64,000 nt of DNA from Brevibacillus migulae (GTDB taxonomy: Bacteria > Bacillota > Bacilli > Brevibacillales > Brevibacillaceae): positions 862-64,861 of the forward strand of contig NZ_SDKD01000002.1 of NCBI RefSeq assembly GCF_004521915.1. Direction: 5' to 3'. This document shows positions 35,321 through 44,274 of this stretch, piece by piece (the first letter of the stretch is position 1; each line of letters opens with the position of its first letter). Position numbers and translations under genes: made by a program. The notes beneath the pieces are model-generated. The model did no database searches, was not told the origin of the DNA, and saw only the letters and a list, made by a program, of their open reading frames with translations.

Positions 35321-36108
35321 AGCGGCTCCTCCTCCGGCAAAACCGCATCAGGCGAGGAGGAAAGCACTGCTCCGAGATGCTGCAGTCGTCCGCCATAGGT
35401 TTTGTGCAGGTTCTCTGTCGTAAATACTTCCTGAGTCGGTCCGGCTGCAATGATGCGCCGATTCAGCATAATCACCCAATCAAAGTATTCTTCGACGGTT
35501 TGCAGATCGTGATGGACGACCAGGACCGTCTTTTGCTGCACCTTAAGCTCAGTCAGCAGCTGGATGATGGCTTTTTCGGTAGCTGCATCCACACCGGCAA
35601 AGGGCTCATCCATGAAATAAAGCTGCGCTTCCTGTGCCAGCGCCCGAGCCAGAAACACACGCTGCTGCTGTCCGCCGGAGAGCTGGCTGATCTGACGGTC
35701 CGCGTAATCAGACATTCCTACCTTTTGCAAGCACTGCAGTGACAGCTGACGGTCATGCTTGCCGGGGCGGCGGAACCAGCCCAGCTTGCCATAACGGCCC
35801 ATCAGCACGACATCAAGCGCATTGGTAGGGAAGTCCCAGTCAACGGTCTCACGTTGGGGAACGTAGCCAACCAGCTTTCTTTGCTGCTTGTACGGTTTTC
35901 CGTATATTTGCGTTTGCCCGGAAGCGACCGGGACCAGGCCTTGAATCGCTTTGATCAGCGTCGATTTGCCAGCCCCATTTGGACCGATGATGCCGATCAG
36001 TTTTCCTTCGGGTATGGTCAAGGACACATTGCGCAGTACGGGCTTTTTTTGATAGGCAACTGTCAGATCGTGAACGGTGAGGGGGGAAGCATTTGATATT
36101 CCTTTCAT
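35317..36108 (-). CDS. mntB: Manganese ABC transporter ATPase MntB
   Basis: This 263-residue ATPase has Walker A 'GPNGAGKST', the Q-loop '[13 protein letters not shown]' typical of the metal (ZnuC/MntB) type, signature 'LSGGQQQR' and Walker B 'LYFMDEP'. AAAGGAGG precedes the ATG. It lies 27 bases after mntA and overlaps mntC by four bases, so expression is coupled to the permeases. Confidence 0.93.
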   Translation of the reverse strand: MKGISNASPLTVHDLTVAYQKKPVLRNVSLTIPEGKLIGIIGPNGAGKSTLIKAIQGLVPVASGQTQIYGKPYKQQRKLVGYVPQRETVDWDFPTNALDVVLMGRYGKLGWFRRPGKHDRQLSLQCLQKVGMSDYADRQISQLSGGQQQRVFLARALAQEAQLYFMDEPFAGVDAATEKAIIQLLTELKVQQKTVLVVHHDLQTVEEYFDWVIMLNRRIIAAGPTQEVFTTENLHKTYGGRLQHLGAVLSSSPDAVLPEEEPL

Positions 36109-36135
36109 CGGACATCCTCCTTTTTGGGCATTGAA

Positions 36136-37092
36136 TTATTTCAACGCCTTTACGATGGTGTCGACGTTATGTCTGACCATCCCGATGTAAGTGCCCTCCG
36201 GTGTGCCGGGCGCCCCCATCGCATCGGAAAACAGTTCTCCGCCAATGACGACGGTATGGTTTTTGGCGGCTGCGCCCTGGACGACAGCTTCGATCGATTG
36301 CTTCGGGATGGAGGACTCGATAAAGACGGCTTTGATTTTGCGCGAAACGAGCGTATCGACCAAGGTTTGCACGTCTTTCAATCCGTATTCGGAGGCGGTG
36401 CTGATGCCCTGTAATCCCAAGACTTCCACGCCATAGGCACGCCCAAAGTATCCAAAGGCATCGTGGGCTGTGACGAGAACACGCTGTTCTTGCGGGATGG
36501 TAGCCAGCTGAGTGATCGCATATTGATGCAATTCTTCCAGCTCTTTCAGGTATTTGCTGGCGTTTGCTTCATAGACGGATTGATTTGCGGGGTCAAAAGC
36601 CACCAGATCGGCGCGTGCCTGTTCTACGGCCTTCATCCATAGGGATACGTCAAACCAGACATGCGGATCGAATGCTTGCGGGGAAGCAGGATTGCTCAGC
36701 AGCATATTTTCGGGGATGCCTGCGGTGACCGCTTTCACCGGTTTTTGCTTGCCGATTTTCTCCAGAATATCTACCATCTTGCCTTCGAGATGAAGCCCGG
36801 AGTAAAAAATCAGGTCGGCTTGTTCAATCCGTTTGATATCGCCCTGAGATGCTTTATACAAATGCGGGTCGACGCCAGGGCCCATCAAATGAGTGACGTT
36901 CACCTTGTCTCCGCCTACGCGGGCAACAATATCTGCGACCATTCCAGTGGTCGCAGTGATCTGCCACTTTCCATCCGTCTGTGCAGATGGTTGGTCCGAA
37001 GGGGTGCAACCCGTGATCGCCAACGAAAAAGCGAGCAAACATACCATTCCAAAATACCAGAATCGACGCGAAGAATTGCTTCCCACAAACAT
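36136..37092 (-). CDS. mntA: Manganese-binding lipoprotein MntA
   Basis: This 318-residue cluster A-I binding protein has a lipoprotein signal ending AITGC (about 25-29) and metal-ligand segments 'MGPGVDPHLYK' (His near 76), 'DPHVWFDV' (His near 143), a glutamate-containing 'AVFIESSIPKQ' and the final Asp region. The long charged loop of zinc-binding relatives is absent, supporting manganese. GAGGAGGG precedes the ATG. Two MntR boxes lie 38 and 105 bases upstream, so the operon is predicted to be repressed by Mn-MntR. Confidence 0.92.
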   Translation of the reverse strand: MFVGSNSSRRFWYFGMVCLLAFSLAITGCTPSDQPSAQTDGKWQITATTGMVADIVARVGGDKVNVTHLMGPGVDPHLYKASQGDIKRIEQADLIFYSGLHLEGKMVDILEKIGKQKPVKAVTAGIPENMLLSNPASPQAFDPHVWFDVSLWMKAVEQARADLVAFDPANQSVYEANASKYLKELEELHQYAITQLATIPQEQRVLVTAHDAFGYFGRAYGVEVLGLQGISTASEYGLKDVQTLVDTLVSRKIKAVFIESSIPKQSIEAVVQGAAAKNHTVVIGGELFSDAMGAPGTPEGTYIGMVRHNVDTIVKALK

Positions 37093-37129
37093 ATTTGTCC
37101 CTCCTCAATATTGTTTTCTATATACACAA

Positions 37130-37149
37130 AAGTTTCCTTGGTGCAACTT
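37130..37149. promoter_or_regulatory. MntR box, proximal
   Basis: On the minus strand the site reads AAGTTGCACCAAGGAAACTT, which matches the TTTTGCAnnAGGGAAACTT-type boxes described before B. subtilis mntA and mntH. It ends 38 bases before the mntA start. Confidence 0.75.
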
Positions 37150-37196
37150 TAGCACAAAAAAATGACCTGCGGCAACACTATTTTCCTCACGAAAGA

Positions 37197-37216
37197 AAGT
37201 TTCCTTTGTGCAAAAG
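37197..37216. promoter_or_regulatory. MntR box, distal
   Basis: On the minus strand the site reads CTTTTGCACAAAGGAAACTT, a closer match to the MntR consensus than the proximal copy. The centres of the two boxes are 67 bases apart. Confidence 0.8.
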
Positions 37217-37280
37217 TAGTGTTCCTGCAGGCAGCTTGAATGGTTGATGATGAATAGCATATGCGGCAAGTGTTAGAAGG

Positions 37281-37937
37281 TCACTTGCCTATCGATTCAT
37301 TGTTTAAGCCATGACGCACTGCATAGGCAGCTAGTTGAACCCGATTGGAAAGATGCAGCTTTTCCAGGATGTTTTTGATATGATTTTTCACGGTATTTTC
37401 AGCGATGAACAGCCCTTCGCTGATCTCCCGATTGGTTTTACCTGCCGCGATGAAGAGGAGAATTTCCTTCTCTCTCGGCGTCAGCACGCTTGGATCAGGA
37501 TCATTTTCCACTTGCTCGCTGCGAAAGCGATGGAGTAATCGAGAGGCCAGATCCCGAGGGATGTCCGCATCTTCATCAAGCAAAGCATGCAAGTAGCTGA
37601 GCCAATCGTCCGGCTCCAAATTTTTGAGCAGGTACCCTTGTGCGCCGTATTGAATGGCCGTAATCAGGTCGCCGACATCATCCGAGACGCTCAGGATGAC
37701 CACTTTCATATGGGGGAACGCTTTTTTCACTTCTTTTGTCGCTTTCAGGCCATCCCATTTCGGCATGTTGATATCCATTAAAATCAGATCAGGGGACAGC
37801 TCGCTGCACAGGCGAAACGCTTCTTGTCCATCGGCTGCTTCTCCAATCAGTGAAAAAGAGGAGTCCTGTTCCAGCAAACTGCGGATGGCGGCTCTCGCCA
37901 TAGGGTGATCATCTGCGATCAGTACACGATATTGCAA
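37281..37937 (-). CDS. NarL/FixJ-family response regulator
   Basis: This 218-residue regulator has a receiver domain with Asp in 'PDLILMDINMPKWDG' (about 55) and a LuxR-type HTH ('LTPREKEILLFIAAGKTNRE' near 152, 'NTVKNHIKNILEKLHLSNR' near 180), like LiaR/DegU/DesR. It follows the kinase gene by 15 bases on the same strand and is its partner. Target genes are unknown; neither a liaF-like nor a desaturase gene adjoins. Confidence 0.88.
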   Translation of the reverse strand: MQYRVLIADDHPMARAAIRSLLEQDSSFSLIGEAADGQEAFRLCSELSPDLILMDINMPKWDGLKATKEVKKAFPHMKVVILSVSDDVGDLITAIQYGAQGYLLKNLEPDDWLSYLHALLDEDADIPRDLASRLLHRFRSEQVENDPDPSVLTPREKEILLFIAAGKTNREISEGLFIAENTVKNHIKNILEKLHLSNRVQLAAYAVRHGLNNESIGK

Positions 37938-37952
37938 CGTTTTTTCCCCTCC

Positions 37953-38741
37953 TTATTTGGAATGCAATGACAGCATGGTGCCGCCGGATTGCTGTGAAGA
38001 TAAGGAAAACATGGCCCCAAGCTTTTCAGCCCGTTCGCGCATCATCACGATGCCGTAATGATCAGCCGAGATGGCGCCTTGGTCGAAGCCGCTGCCGTTG
38101 TCTGTAATAACCAGCTTCCATTGTCGTTCAGCCTTGACCTGCAAGGTGAGGGTAGCATGGCTGGCAGCCGCATGCTTTCGAATATTGGCAAAGGCTTCCT
38201 GCACGATGCCGAACAGCTGCACTTCTTCTGCAGGAGAAAAGGTTGATTCCGGAATCTCCATCAGGCAATCGACATCAACACCGGTCAGCGAACTCCACTG
38301 GGTAAGCCATTTTTCCAAGCGCTGTGGAAAGCTGCCTTCTTCCGGCAAGGCGCGCAAATTGAAAATCGCTTGCCGTACATGCTTGTCAATTTCGGATACA
38401 GCAGCACGCGCTTCGTTTACATGACCTTGCCGCAGCTTCACATTCAGGAAAAAAAGCGATTGGGCAATGCCGTCGTGCAGTTCACGAGCCAGCCGCTCTC
38501 GCTCCTCATATACCGCGCGGCGAGCTTGCTCCTCCACAAGCCGATCATTCATCCGGCGGATCATCCGAAAGACCCAGGAGGCAAACAAGAAGGAGATCGC
38601 AAAGGAAATGATCGTGATCAGCAAATTGCCCGTCTCCATCGGAATGTAGGCGAGCAACCAATCATGCCGCAAAAATTCGAAGGTGCCGATGACGAGCGGG
38701 GGGACGAAAACCGTTAAAAAGTAGAGCTTGCGATATGTCAT
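37953..38741 (-). CDS. NarL-type sensor histidine kinase
   Basis: This protein of about 262 residues has two membrane helices with almost no loop between, then a HisKA_3 domain with His in 'ERERLARELHDGIAQSLFFL' and an HATPase ('VQEAFANIRKHAAASHATLT', 'GIVMMRERAEKLGA'). Intramembrane-sensing kinases such as LiaS look like this, so it may sense envelope stress or membrane state. The frame is open upstream, but MTYRKLYFLT begins a natural transmembrane N terminus; ATG 38771 is an alternative. The gene is divergent from thiD. Confidence 0.85.
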   Translation of the reverse strand: MTYRKLYFLTVFVPPLVIGTFEFLRHDWLLAYIPMETGNLLITIISFAISFLFASWVFRMIRRMNDRLVEEQARRAVYEERERLARELHDGIAQSLFFLNVKLRQGHVNEARAAVSEIDKHVRQAIFNLRALPEEGSFPQRLEKWLTQWSSLTGVDVDCLMEIPESTFSPAEEVQLFGIVQEAFANIRKHAAASHATLTLQVKAERQWKLVITDNGSGFDQGAISADHYGIVMMRERAEKLGAMFSLSSQQSGGTMLSLHSK

Positions 38742-38847
38742 GCTTTTCCCAACCTTTATCTCCCATTTCATTACTAGTATACCGAATGGGTCAAGCTGGT
38801 GATATACTTGGAACGAGAATGACGTATGGCGAGGGGAGTAGAAATCG

Positions 38848-39642
38848 ATGAATACACTAGCCAGAGCGCTTACGATAGCAGGCTCGGACAGCGGCGGCGG
38901 AGCTGGCATCCAAGCTGACCTCAAAACCTTTCATCAGTTGGGGGTGTATGGCATGAGTGCATTGACCGCCATTACCGCCCAAAATACGTTGGGGGTGGCA
39001 GCTGTCTACCCGATGAGTGTGGACGCCGTTGCCCAGCAGATTGAAGAGGTGTTACGCGATATTGGCACGGATGCGTTGAAAACCGGGATGCTGTTTGACG
39101 CGCCGATCATTACAACGGTAGCGGAAAAAATCAGGCAGCATGGGGTCAAGCGAGTCGTAGTGGATCCGGTCATGGTCGCAAAAGGGGGAGCCAAGCTGCT
39201 TCAGGATGAAGCCATTGAGGCGCTGAAAACGCAGCTGCTGCCGCTCGCCATGGTTGTCACGCCCAATCTTCCCGAGGCTGAATGCCTGACGGGGATGACG
39301 ATCAAGGATCTGCCCGCCATGAAGGAAGCGGCCGTGCTGATCCATCAAATGGGCCCTAAATATGTGATCGTCAAAGGCGGGCACATGGAAGACGATCAAA
39401 TTACCGATCTGCTGTATGATGGCGAACAATTCCACACGTTTGGGCATCAGCGGGTCCATACCAGACACACCCATGGAACCGGCTGCACATTTTCAGCTGC
39501 ATTGACGGCCCAACTTGCAAAAGGGACGGATATCCTTGCAGCCGTTGAGCAGGCCAAACGATTCATCATTCAAGCGATTGCCACAGCCCCTCAGTTGGGC
39601 GGCGGACATGGCCCGACCAACCATTGGGCGTCCATTGACTAA
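38848..39642 (+). CDS. thiD: Hydroxymethylpyrimidine/phosphomethylpyrimidine kinase
   Basis: This 264-residue ribokinase-fold enzyme phosphorylates hydroxymethylpyrimidine twice for thiamine synthesis. 'SDSGGGAGIQADLKTF' (about 12-27) binds the substrate; 'HTHGTGCTFSAALTA' (about 209) holds the catalytic Asp-position region and anion hole. Some Firmicute ThiD proteins also act on pyridoxine (PdxK), which the sequence alone does not exclude. GAGGGGAG precedes the ATG. No thiamine riboswitch is visible in the 106-base leader, and no other thi gene adjoins. Confidence 0.88.
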   Translation: MNTLARALTIAGSDSGGGAGIQADLKTFHQLGVYGMSALTAITAQNTLGVAAVYPMSVDAVAQQIEEVLRDIGTDALKTGMLFDAPIITTVAEKIRQHGVKRVVVDPVMVAKGGAKLLQDEAIEALKTQLLPLAMVVTPNLPEAECLTGMTIKDLPAMKEAAVLIHQMGPKYVIVKGGHMEDDQITDLLYDGEQFHTFGHQRVHTRHTHGTGCTFSAALTAQLAKGTDILAAVEQAKRFIIQAIATAPQLGGGHGPTNHWASID

Positions 39643-39663
39643 CCCATGCATGAGGATACATGA

Positions 39664-39707
39664 AAAAAACCAACTTTTTCATCAAGGTGAAAAGCTGGTT
39701 TTTTTTC
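39664..39707. terminator. Bidirectional terminator after thiD
   Basis: AAAAAACCA-CTTTTTCA and TGAAAAG-TGGTTTTTTTT form a long stem with A and T runs at its ends, between converging genes. Confidence 0.8.
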
Positions 39708-39716
39708 ATGGATGCG

Positions 39717-40961
39717 TTACTGCAAAGGAATCGAAAATTCTCCATCCAGCCGTGCGGGATAGTCAGACAAGCGCAAGGTAAGCATCGTGCGGTTGGGAGC
39801 GTACGTATAATCCTCCAAGGTGAATCCCACCCGCGCTTGCTTTTCTCCATTGCGGTAAAAATGCTCCGCCGATTCAAACTGCTTCCCCAGATTATCGGTG
39901 AAACTCGAGAAGAACAGATGCGCAGTAGGATTCCCAGGCGCATTTCGATCATCTTCGTTGACAGCAAACTCAATCGTTGCTGTATCCTCTCCAGTCTCGA
40001 ACCTTTCCAAGGAAATGGAATCGTCCGGCGTCTTCAAAAGTTTTTGGCTGCGTATGTCGAGCACTACATCAAGCTGATCCTTTGGTACGGCACGGATGCT
40101 ATCTGCAACTAAGCGGAATGGTTCTGAAGCGGAAAAATAAGCACTGTCCAAGTAGTAGATCACATGGTCTTCCGCCAATTGCGAGATTGTCAGCCCATCC
40201 GTACTTTTCCACTCTTTGCCGCTTTCGCTCACAATTCGCAGGTTGTCGATCCCAAAGATCTTGTGGGTATTCTGCGGGTCGTACATCATTTCCACCGCTG
40301 TTTTTGTGGGGTACATGGTGATGCGTTTTACGGTGATCGACTGCCCTGCAAGCGTTACACTTTGATTGATCGGGTAATCCCGCTTTTTCCCTTTGAATTG
40401 TTCCTGCTTGACCGGGAATGTCACCGAATAGGTTTTCGTAGCTCCATTCGGGGGGAGCGGTAGTTGATCCGTACCGCTTAAAGCCGCCGTAAAGGTAAGC
40501 GTAATTTGATGAGGGAGTCCGGCCCCTTCAGCAAACGTGATGTCAACCATGTCTTGGACTCGCTCATCTGTCGTATGCTTCGGATCACCATATGAGTAAC
40601 TTGCCCGCAGACTATTGCCGTTTTCATCGGTCATTTTCAAGTCGGTGATGGCAAATGGACGACCCTCTATCGTCGATTCCAACGTATACAAAATGGCCAT
40701 GCGCAGCTCATCTGCGATCATCTGCTGGACATGGAAACGGACACCATCATGCTCATCAACCGCATCGATCTGTTGCGCGAAATCATTCTGCCACGCGGTC
40801 AAAAGACCCGGATCATGCCCAAGCTGCTCCTCGATGGTGATTGGCCCTGCCAACGGGTCTGTCACAACATTTTCATCAGGCGAAGTAAATCGGATAATGG
40901 TCAGAGTCAGGATGATCAACCCGACTACGATGGGTAAATACCAGCGATTGTTTCGATTCAC
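39717..40961 (-). CDS. Membrane-anchored DUF4179/DUF5643-like protein
   Basis: This protein of about 414 residues has one N-terminal transmembrane helix (about 8-25) and a large beta-rich extracellular part. The stretch beginning 'NQSVTLAGQSITVKRITMYP' near 205 resembles DUF5643, usually found behind DUF4179 in anti-sigma-factor-like proteins of Bacillales. No sigma factor gene lies next to it. GTG at 40961 has AAGGCGG upstream; the longer frame starts three codons earlier. Family assignment is tentative. Confidence 0.55.
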   Translation of the reverse strand: MNRNNRWYLPIVVGLIILTLTIIRFTSPDENVVTDPLAGPITIEEQLGHDPGLLTAWQNDFAQQIDAVDEHDGVRFHVQQMIADELRMAILYTLESTIEGRPFAITDLKMTDENGNSLRASYSYGDPKHTTDERVQDMVDITFAEGAGLPHQITLTFTAALSGTDQLPLPPNGATKTYSVTFPVKQEQFKGKKRDYPINQSVTLAGQSITVKRITMYPTKTAVEMMYDPQNTHKIFGIDNLRIVSESGKEWKSTDGLTISQLAEDHVIYYLDSAYFSASEPFRLVADSIRAVPKDQLDVVLDIRSQKLLKTPDDSISLERFETGEDTATIEFAVNEDDRNAPGNPTAHLFFSSFTDNLGKQFESAEHFYRNGEKQARVGFTLEDYTYAPNRTMLTLRLSDYPARLDGEFSIPLQ

Positions 40962-41096
40962 TGCAGGCACCGCCTTTTTCTATCTGATCATTGAAAAGAC
41001 GTTTCAAGTGGCCGTAACGTTACGTATTTCGCACCATCCGCCCAGTTTTCGCTTATTTTATGGTAAGACCGTGTGAGAAAGGGCGGAGCAGACTGT

Positions 41097-41300
41097 ATGT
41101 TGACCAAATGGATTGCCATACACGAATCCTACGGGCTGCCGCGGGCGGCACAGGCATTGCGGCTATACTTGGAAAATCAGGGGATCCGTGTGAAGATTAC
41201 CACCAAGGAAAAGCGATCGATCTATGTATATCAAGTGCTGGTAGCGGCTGAGCAAAAAGAGCGGGCGACGCTTTTGCTGAAGCAGTTCCGCGACCGTTGA
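41097..41300 (+). CDS. Small protein of unknown function upstream of splB
   Basis: This 67-residue protein has a beta-alpha-beta pattern reminiscent of DUF2007-type ('signal-transducing') small proteins: 'YGLPRAAQALRLYLENQGI', then 'IYVYQVLVAAEQKERATLLL'. It occupies the place where B. subtilis has splA, but I see no resemblance to SplA. AAAGGGCGGAG precedes the ATG. The spore photoproduct lyase gene starts 70 bases later, probably in the same transcript. Confidence 0.65.
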   Translation: MLTKWIAIHESYGLPRAAQALRLYLENQGIRVKITTKEKRSIYVYQVLVAAEQKERATLLLKQFRDR

Positions 41301-41370
41301 AGGAACCACCAACCCCCAACTTACCCATCACCTCGCTCGGGGATACTACCCGGAGAGGAGGGATCCGATA

Positions 41371-42456
41371 ATGGCCAATGCATTGTTGGAGAAACCAAAA
41401 GAACATGAAGATCAACAATCCAAGACAAGGTCTTCCCTCTTTGTGCCTGATCTGGTTTTCTTCGAACCACAGGCATTGGAATATCCATTGGGGAAAGAGC
41501 TGTACGCGCGTTACGAGAAGGAGCAGATTCCAATCCGAATGACGACGAGCCACAATCAGGTTCGCGGCATTCCAGGGGAAAACGAAATCGAGCAGTATCG
41601 CAATGCCAAGCGAACACTCGTGGTCGGCGTCCGCAAGACATTAAAATTTGAGCCTTCCAAACCATCCGCCGAATACGCGCTTCCGCTTGCAACCGGCTGC
41701 GCCGCACATTGTCACTATTGCTACCTCAACACCAACATTGGATCGAAGCCGTATGTGCGTGTGTACGTCAATACGGACGACATTTTTGCGCAGGCCGAAA
41801 AGTACATCCAGGAGCGGCTGCCGGAAATCACACGCTTCGAAGCGGCATGCACCTCGGATCCGGTCGGCATCGAGCACATTACCGGCAACTTGAAGCGTGC
41901 CATCGAATTTATGGGGCGTCAACCGCATGGAAGGCTGCGCTTTGTGACCAAGTTTCACCATGTAGACTCTTTGCTGGATGCCAAGCACAACAAGCATACG
42001 CGGTTTCGCTTCAGCATGAATGCCGATTACGTGATCAAACACTTTGAACCGGGAACGTCCTCCTTTGAGCAAAGAATCGAAGCAGCGGGAAAAGTAGCCC
42101 GAGCAGGCTATCCGCTTGGCTTCATCCTCGCCCCGCTCTATTGGCATGAAGGATGGGAGCAGGGGTACTCCAGCCTCATAGAGAAGCTGAGTGAACAGCT
42201 GACAGAAGAAGCAAAGCAAGATCTCACCTTTGAGCTGATCCAGCATCGCTTTACCAAGGTCGCCAAGCATTTGATCTTGAAGCGCTATCCGAAAACCAAG
42301 CTGGAGATGAACGAAGAGGAGCGGAAATACAAGTGGGGGAAATACGGCAGAGGCAAATATGTTTACCCCGATGTACAAGCAAAGGCACTGCAGGCCCATC
42401 TGGAGCGTGAAATCGCCCGTCACTTCCCGCAAGCTCGCATTGAGTATTTCACCTGA
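41371..42456 (+). CDS. splB: Spore photoproduct lyase
   Basis: This 361-residue radical SAM enzyme repairs the thymine dimer specific to spore DNA during germination. The cluster motif is 'CAAHCHYCYL' (CX3CX2C, near residue 110), and the neighbouring 'TSDPVGIEHITGNLKRAIE' and the C-terminal 'KRYPKTKLEMNEEERKYKWG' are SplB-specific. It is about 20 residues longer at the N terminus than the Bacillus protein. GGAGAGGAGGG precedes the ATG. A dps-type gene follows after 45 bases, joining two DNA-protection functions. Confidence 0.92.
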   Translation: MANALLEKPKEHEDQQSKTRSSLFVPDLVFFEPQALEYPLGKELYARYEKEQIPIRMTTSHNQVRGIPGENEIEQYRNAKRTLVVGVRKTLKFEPSKPSAEYALPLATGCAAHCHYCYLNTNIGSKPYVRVYVNTDDIFAQAEKYIQERLPEITRFEAACTSDPVGIEHITGNLKRAIEFMGRQPHGRLRFVTKFHHVDSLLDAKHNKHTRFRFSMNADYVIKHFEPGTSSFEQRIEAAGKVARAGYPLGFILAPLYWHEGWEQGYSSLIEKLSEQLTEEAKQDLTFELIQHRFTKVAKHLILKRYPKTKLEMNEEERKYKWGKYGRGKYVYPDVQAKALQAHLEREIARHFPQARIEYFT

Positions 42457-42501
42457 GTCCATAATAAGGTGGAAACAAACCGACAAGAGGGGGAAGCTCA
42501 C

Positions 42502-43038
42502 ATGCTTGGAATGCAGAAGATGATCCTGCAAAAACTCGGGGAAGTGAAAGAAAATCCGATCGGGTTGGACCGGATGCAGGCAAAGCAGATCAGTGATGCG
42601 CTCAACGTGGCCCTAGCAAGTGTGTATACCCTGTACCATCAACTGAAAAAGCATCACTGGGTATTGGAAGGTCCCAATTTCCGCGATTTGCATCTGCTGC
42701 TGGATGAGATGGCGACCAATCTGTTGACGATTGCGGATGAAGTGGCGGAGCGTGTTACCGTTTTGGGAGCCTATCCGATATCGACCCCGCGCAAACAGCA
42801 AGAGCTGAGTCTTTTTGTGCCGGAGGAAGAAGGCGTGTTTGGTTTGCGCACGATGCTGACCAACGATATGGGTGCCTACCAGCAAATCATCATGCGCGTT
42901 CGCGACATGATCCGGATTGCCGTGAATGCCGGGGATTATGGTACAGAGGCGATGCTGAAAAAGCATTTACAGACCTTGGAGTTCGATGTCCACCACATCG
43001 AGCATATTCTGGGAGATGACACACTGGGGGTTCTGTAA
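42502..43038 (+). CDS. dps: Dps-family DNA-protection ferritin
   Basis: This protein of about 178 residues forms the 12-subunit iron-storing shell that protects DNA from peroxide. Ferroxidase-site residues are in 'KKHHWVLEGPNFRDLHLLLDE' (His and the Asp/Glu positions, about 45-65) and 'EVAERVTVLGAYP'. ATG at 42502 has GAGGGGGAAG upstream; the frame is open 33 bases further. It is 30 residues longer than typical Dps, mostly at the N terminus. No PerR box was recognised in the short gap behind splB. Confidence 0.85.
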   Translation: MLGMQKMILQKLGEVKENPIGLDRMQAKQISDALNVALASVYTLYHQLKKHHWVLEGPNFRDLHLLLDEMATNLLTIADEVAERVTVLGAYPISTPRKQQELSLFVPEEEGVFGLRTMLTNDMGAYQQIIMRVRDMIRIAVNAGDYGTEAMLKKHLQTLEFDVHHIEHILGDDTLGVL

Positions 43039-43060
43039 GAAATACTTCAACAGAAGCCCG

Positions 43061-43120
43061 CTCGAAGAAGTTGTCGAGTACCTTTTTAGAGGAAGTTTTT
43101 CATGCTGGATCAGGTTGATT
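43061..43120 (+). repeat. 60-bp intergenic repeat, copy 1
   Basis: The 60 bases match 45678-45737 at 54 positions without gaps. It starts with the hairpin CTCGA-AGAAGTTG-TCGAG and contains AAGTTTTTCATGCTGG. It begins 22 bases after the dps stop; copy 2 begins 21 bases after the second nucleoside kinase stop, both on the same strand as the gene. Confidence 0.8.
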
Positions 43121-43123
43121 GGT

Positions 43124-43169
43124 AAAAAAGAACCCCCCATGATCTCATAGAAGATCTGGATCATGGGGG
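43124..43169 (-). terminator. Terminator of the cysteine synthase gene
   Basis: On the minus strand CCCCCATGATC and GATCATGGGG form the stem, followed by TTCTTTTTT. Confidence 0.85.
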
Positions 43170-43180
43170 AAAATTACCTG

Positions 43181-44107
43181 TTATTCGCCGCCAAACAGCT
43201 CCCGCATGGAGAGGTATCGCTCGCCGCTGTCCGCACAGATGGCGAGCACTTTTTTATTCGGACCGAGCTTCTTTGCCACTTGAAGGGCAGCAAAGGCAGC
43301 TGCACCGGAGGAAGGTCCGACAAGAATGCCTTCCAGACGCCCCAGCGCTCGTGTGGTTTCCAATGCCTGCTCATCGGTAATCTGTATAATCTCGTCATAA
43401 ATGGACTGATTCAGGACCGGTGGGATGAATCCGGGACTTGTCCCCACCACTTTATGCGGGCCGGGCTCTCCGCCAGAGAGAACGGGAGAGCCAGCTGGTT
43501 CCACCACCGCGATATGGATATGAGGCAGCTCCTCCTTTAATACCTCTCCGGTGCCTGTAATGGTTCCGCCTGTTCCCGCCGTCGCGACAAACGCGTCCAA
43601 ATTCCCCTCCATTTGGGTAAGGATTTCTCTGGCTGTCGTCCTGCGGTGGATTTCCGGATTTGCCTTGTTTTCAAATTGCATCGGCATAAAGCTGCCAGGG
43701 ATCTGCTCCAGTAATTCCTGTGCTTTGCGGATGGCACCGGGCATACGCTCTCCTCCAGGGGTGAGGACGACCTCGGCGCCATAGGCTTTCAGCAGGTCAA
43801 TCCGTTCGCGGGTCATCGTATCCGGCATGACTAGAATCGCGCGATAGCCTTTCACAGCTGCCGCCATGGCCAGGCCAATCCCCGTATTTCCGCTGGTAGG
43901 CTCAATAATAGTGGCTCCCGGCTGAAGGCGGCCGGACTCTTCTGCGTCGACGATCATATGGTAAGCGGCGCGATCTTTTACACTGCCGCTAGGATTCCAT
44001 TTTTCCAATTTGAGGTACACTTCTGCCATCTGCTGGTCGACTAAGCGGCGCAACCGTACGACAGGCGTTTGTCCGATCAGTTCTCCCATATGTGCTGCAA
44101 CACGCAT
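43181..44107 (-). CDS. cysK: Cysteine synthase
   Basis: This 308-residue PLP enzyme makes cysteine from O-acetylserine and sulfide. The PLP lysine is in 'NPSGSVKDRAA' (about 43), the phosphate loop 'TGGTITGTGE' (about 175) and the substrate loop 'EPTSGNTGIG' (about 68) are intact. AAGGAGTG precedes the ATG. It is transcribed alone and divergently from the kinase gene. CysK and CysM cannot be told apart securely from sequence. Confidence 0.9.
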   Translation of the reverse strand: MRVAAHMGELIGQTPVVRLRRLVDQQMAEVYLKLEKWNPSGSVKDRAAYHMIVDAEESGRLQPGATIIEPTSGNTGIGLAMAAAVKGYRAILVMPDTMTRERIDLLKAYGAEVVLTPGGERMPGAIRKAQELLEQIPGSFMPMQFENKANPEIHRRTTAREILTQMEGNLDAFVATAGTGGTITGTGEVLKEELPHIHIAVVEPAGSPVLSGGEPGPHKVVGTSPGFIPPVLNQSIYDEIIQITDEQALETTRALGRLEGILVGPSSGAAAFAALQVAKKLGPNKKVLAICADSGERYLSMRELFGGE

Positions 44108-44205
44108 GCATACTCACTCCTTCATCGCTTTGCGAGATAATCCATTATATCATATCGGTTTAAAAGGAATGCGGATAGCATTTTGTCGAAGATACTCGAA
44201 TCATT

Positions 44206-44234
44206 TCGACAAACAAGGACAAGCATGGTACAAT
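44206..44234 (+). promoter_or_regulatory. Promoter of the nucleoside kinase pair
   Basis: TCGACA (44206-44211) and TACAAT (44229-44234) are 17 bases apart, 41 bases before the first kinase start. Confidence 0.7.
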
Positions 44235-44274
44235 AGTATTCGCTCTATCAGTTGGGGGAGGATCGCATAACAAG

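Noticed and set aside
38742..38847. Thiamine (TPP) riboswitch before thiD
   Set aside because: The region is too short and lacks the CUGAGA and adjoining conserved elements.
43061..43120. Ordinary terminator for dps
   Set aside because: The five-pair stem is weak and the conserved part extends 40 bases beyond it, so a terminator alone does not explain the repeat.
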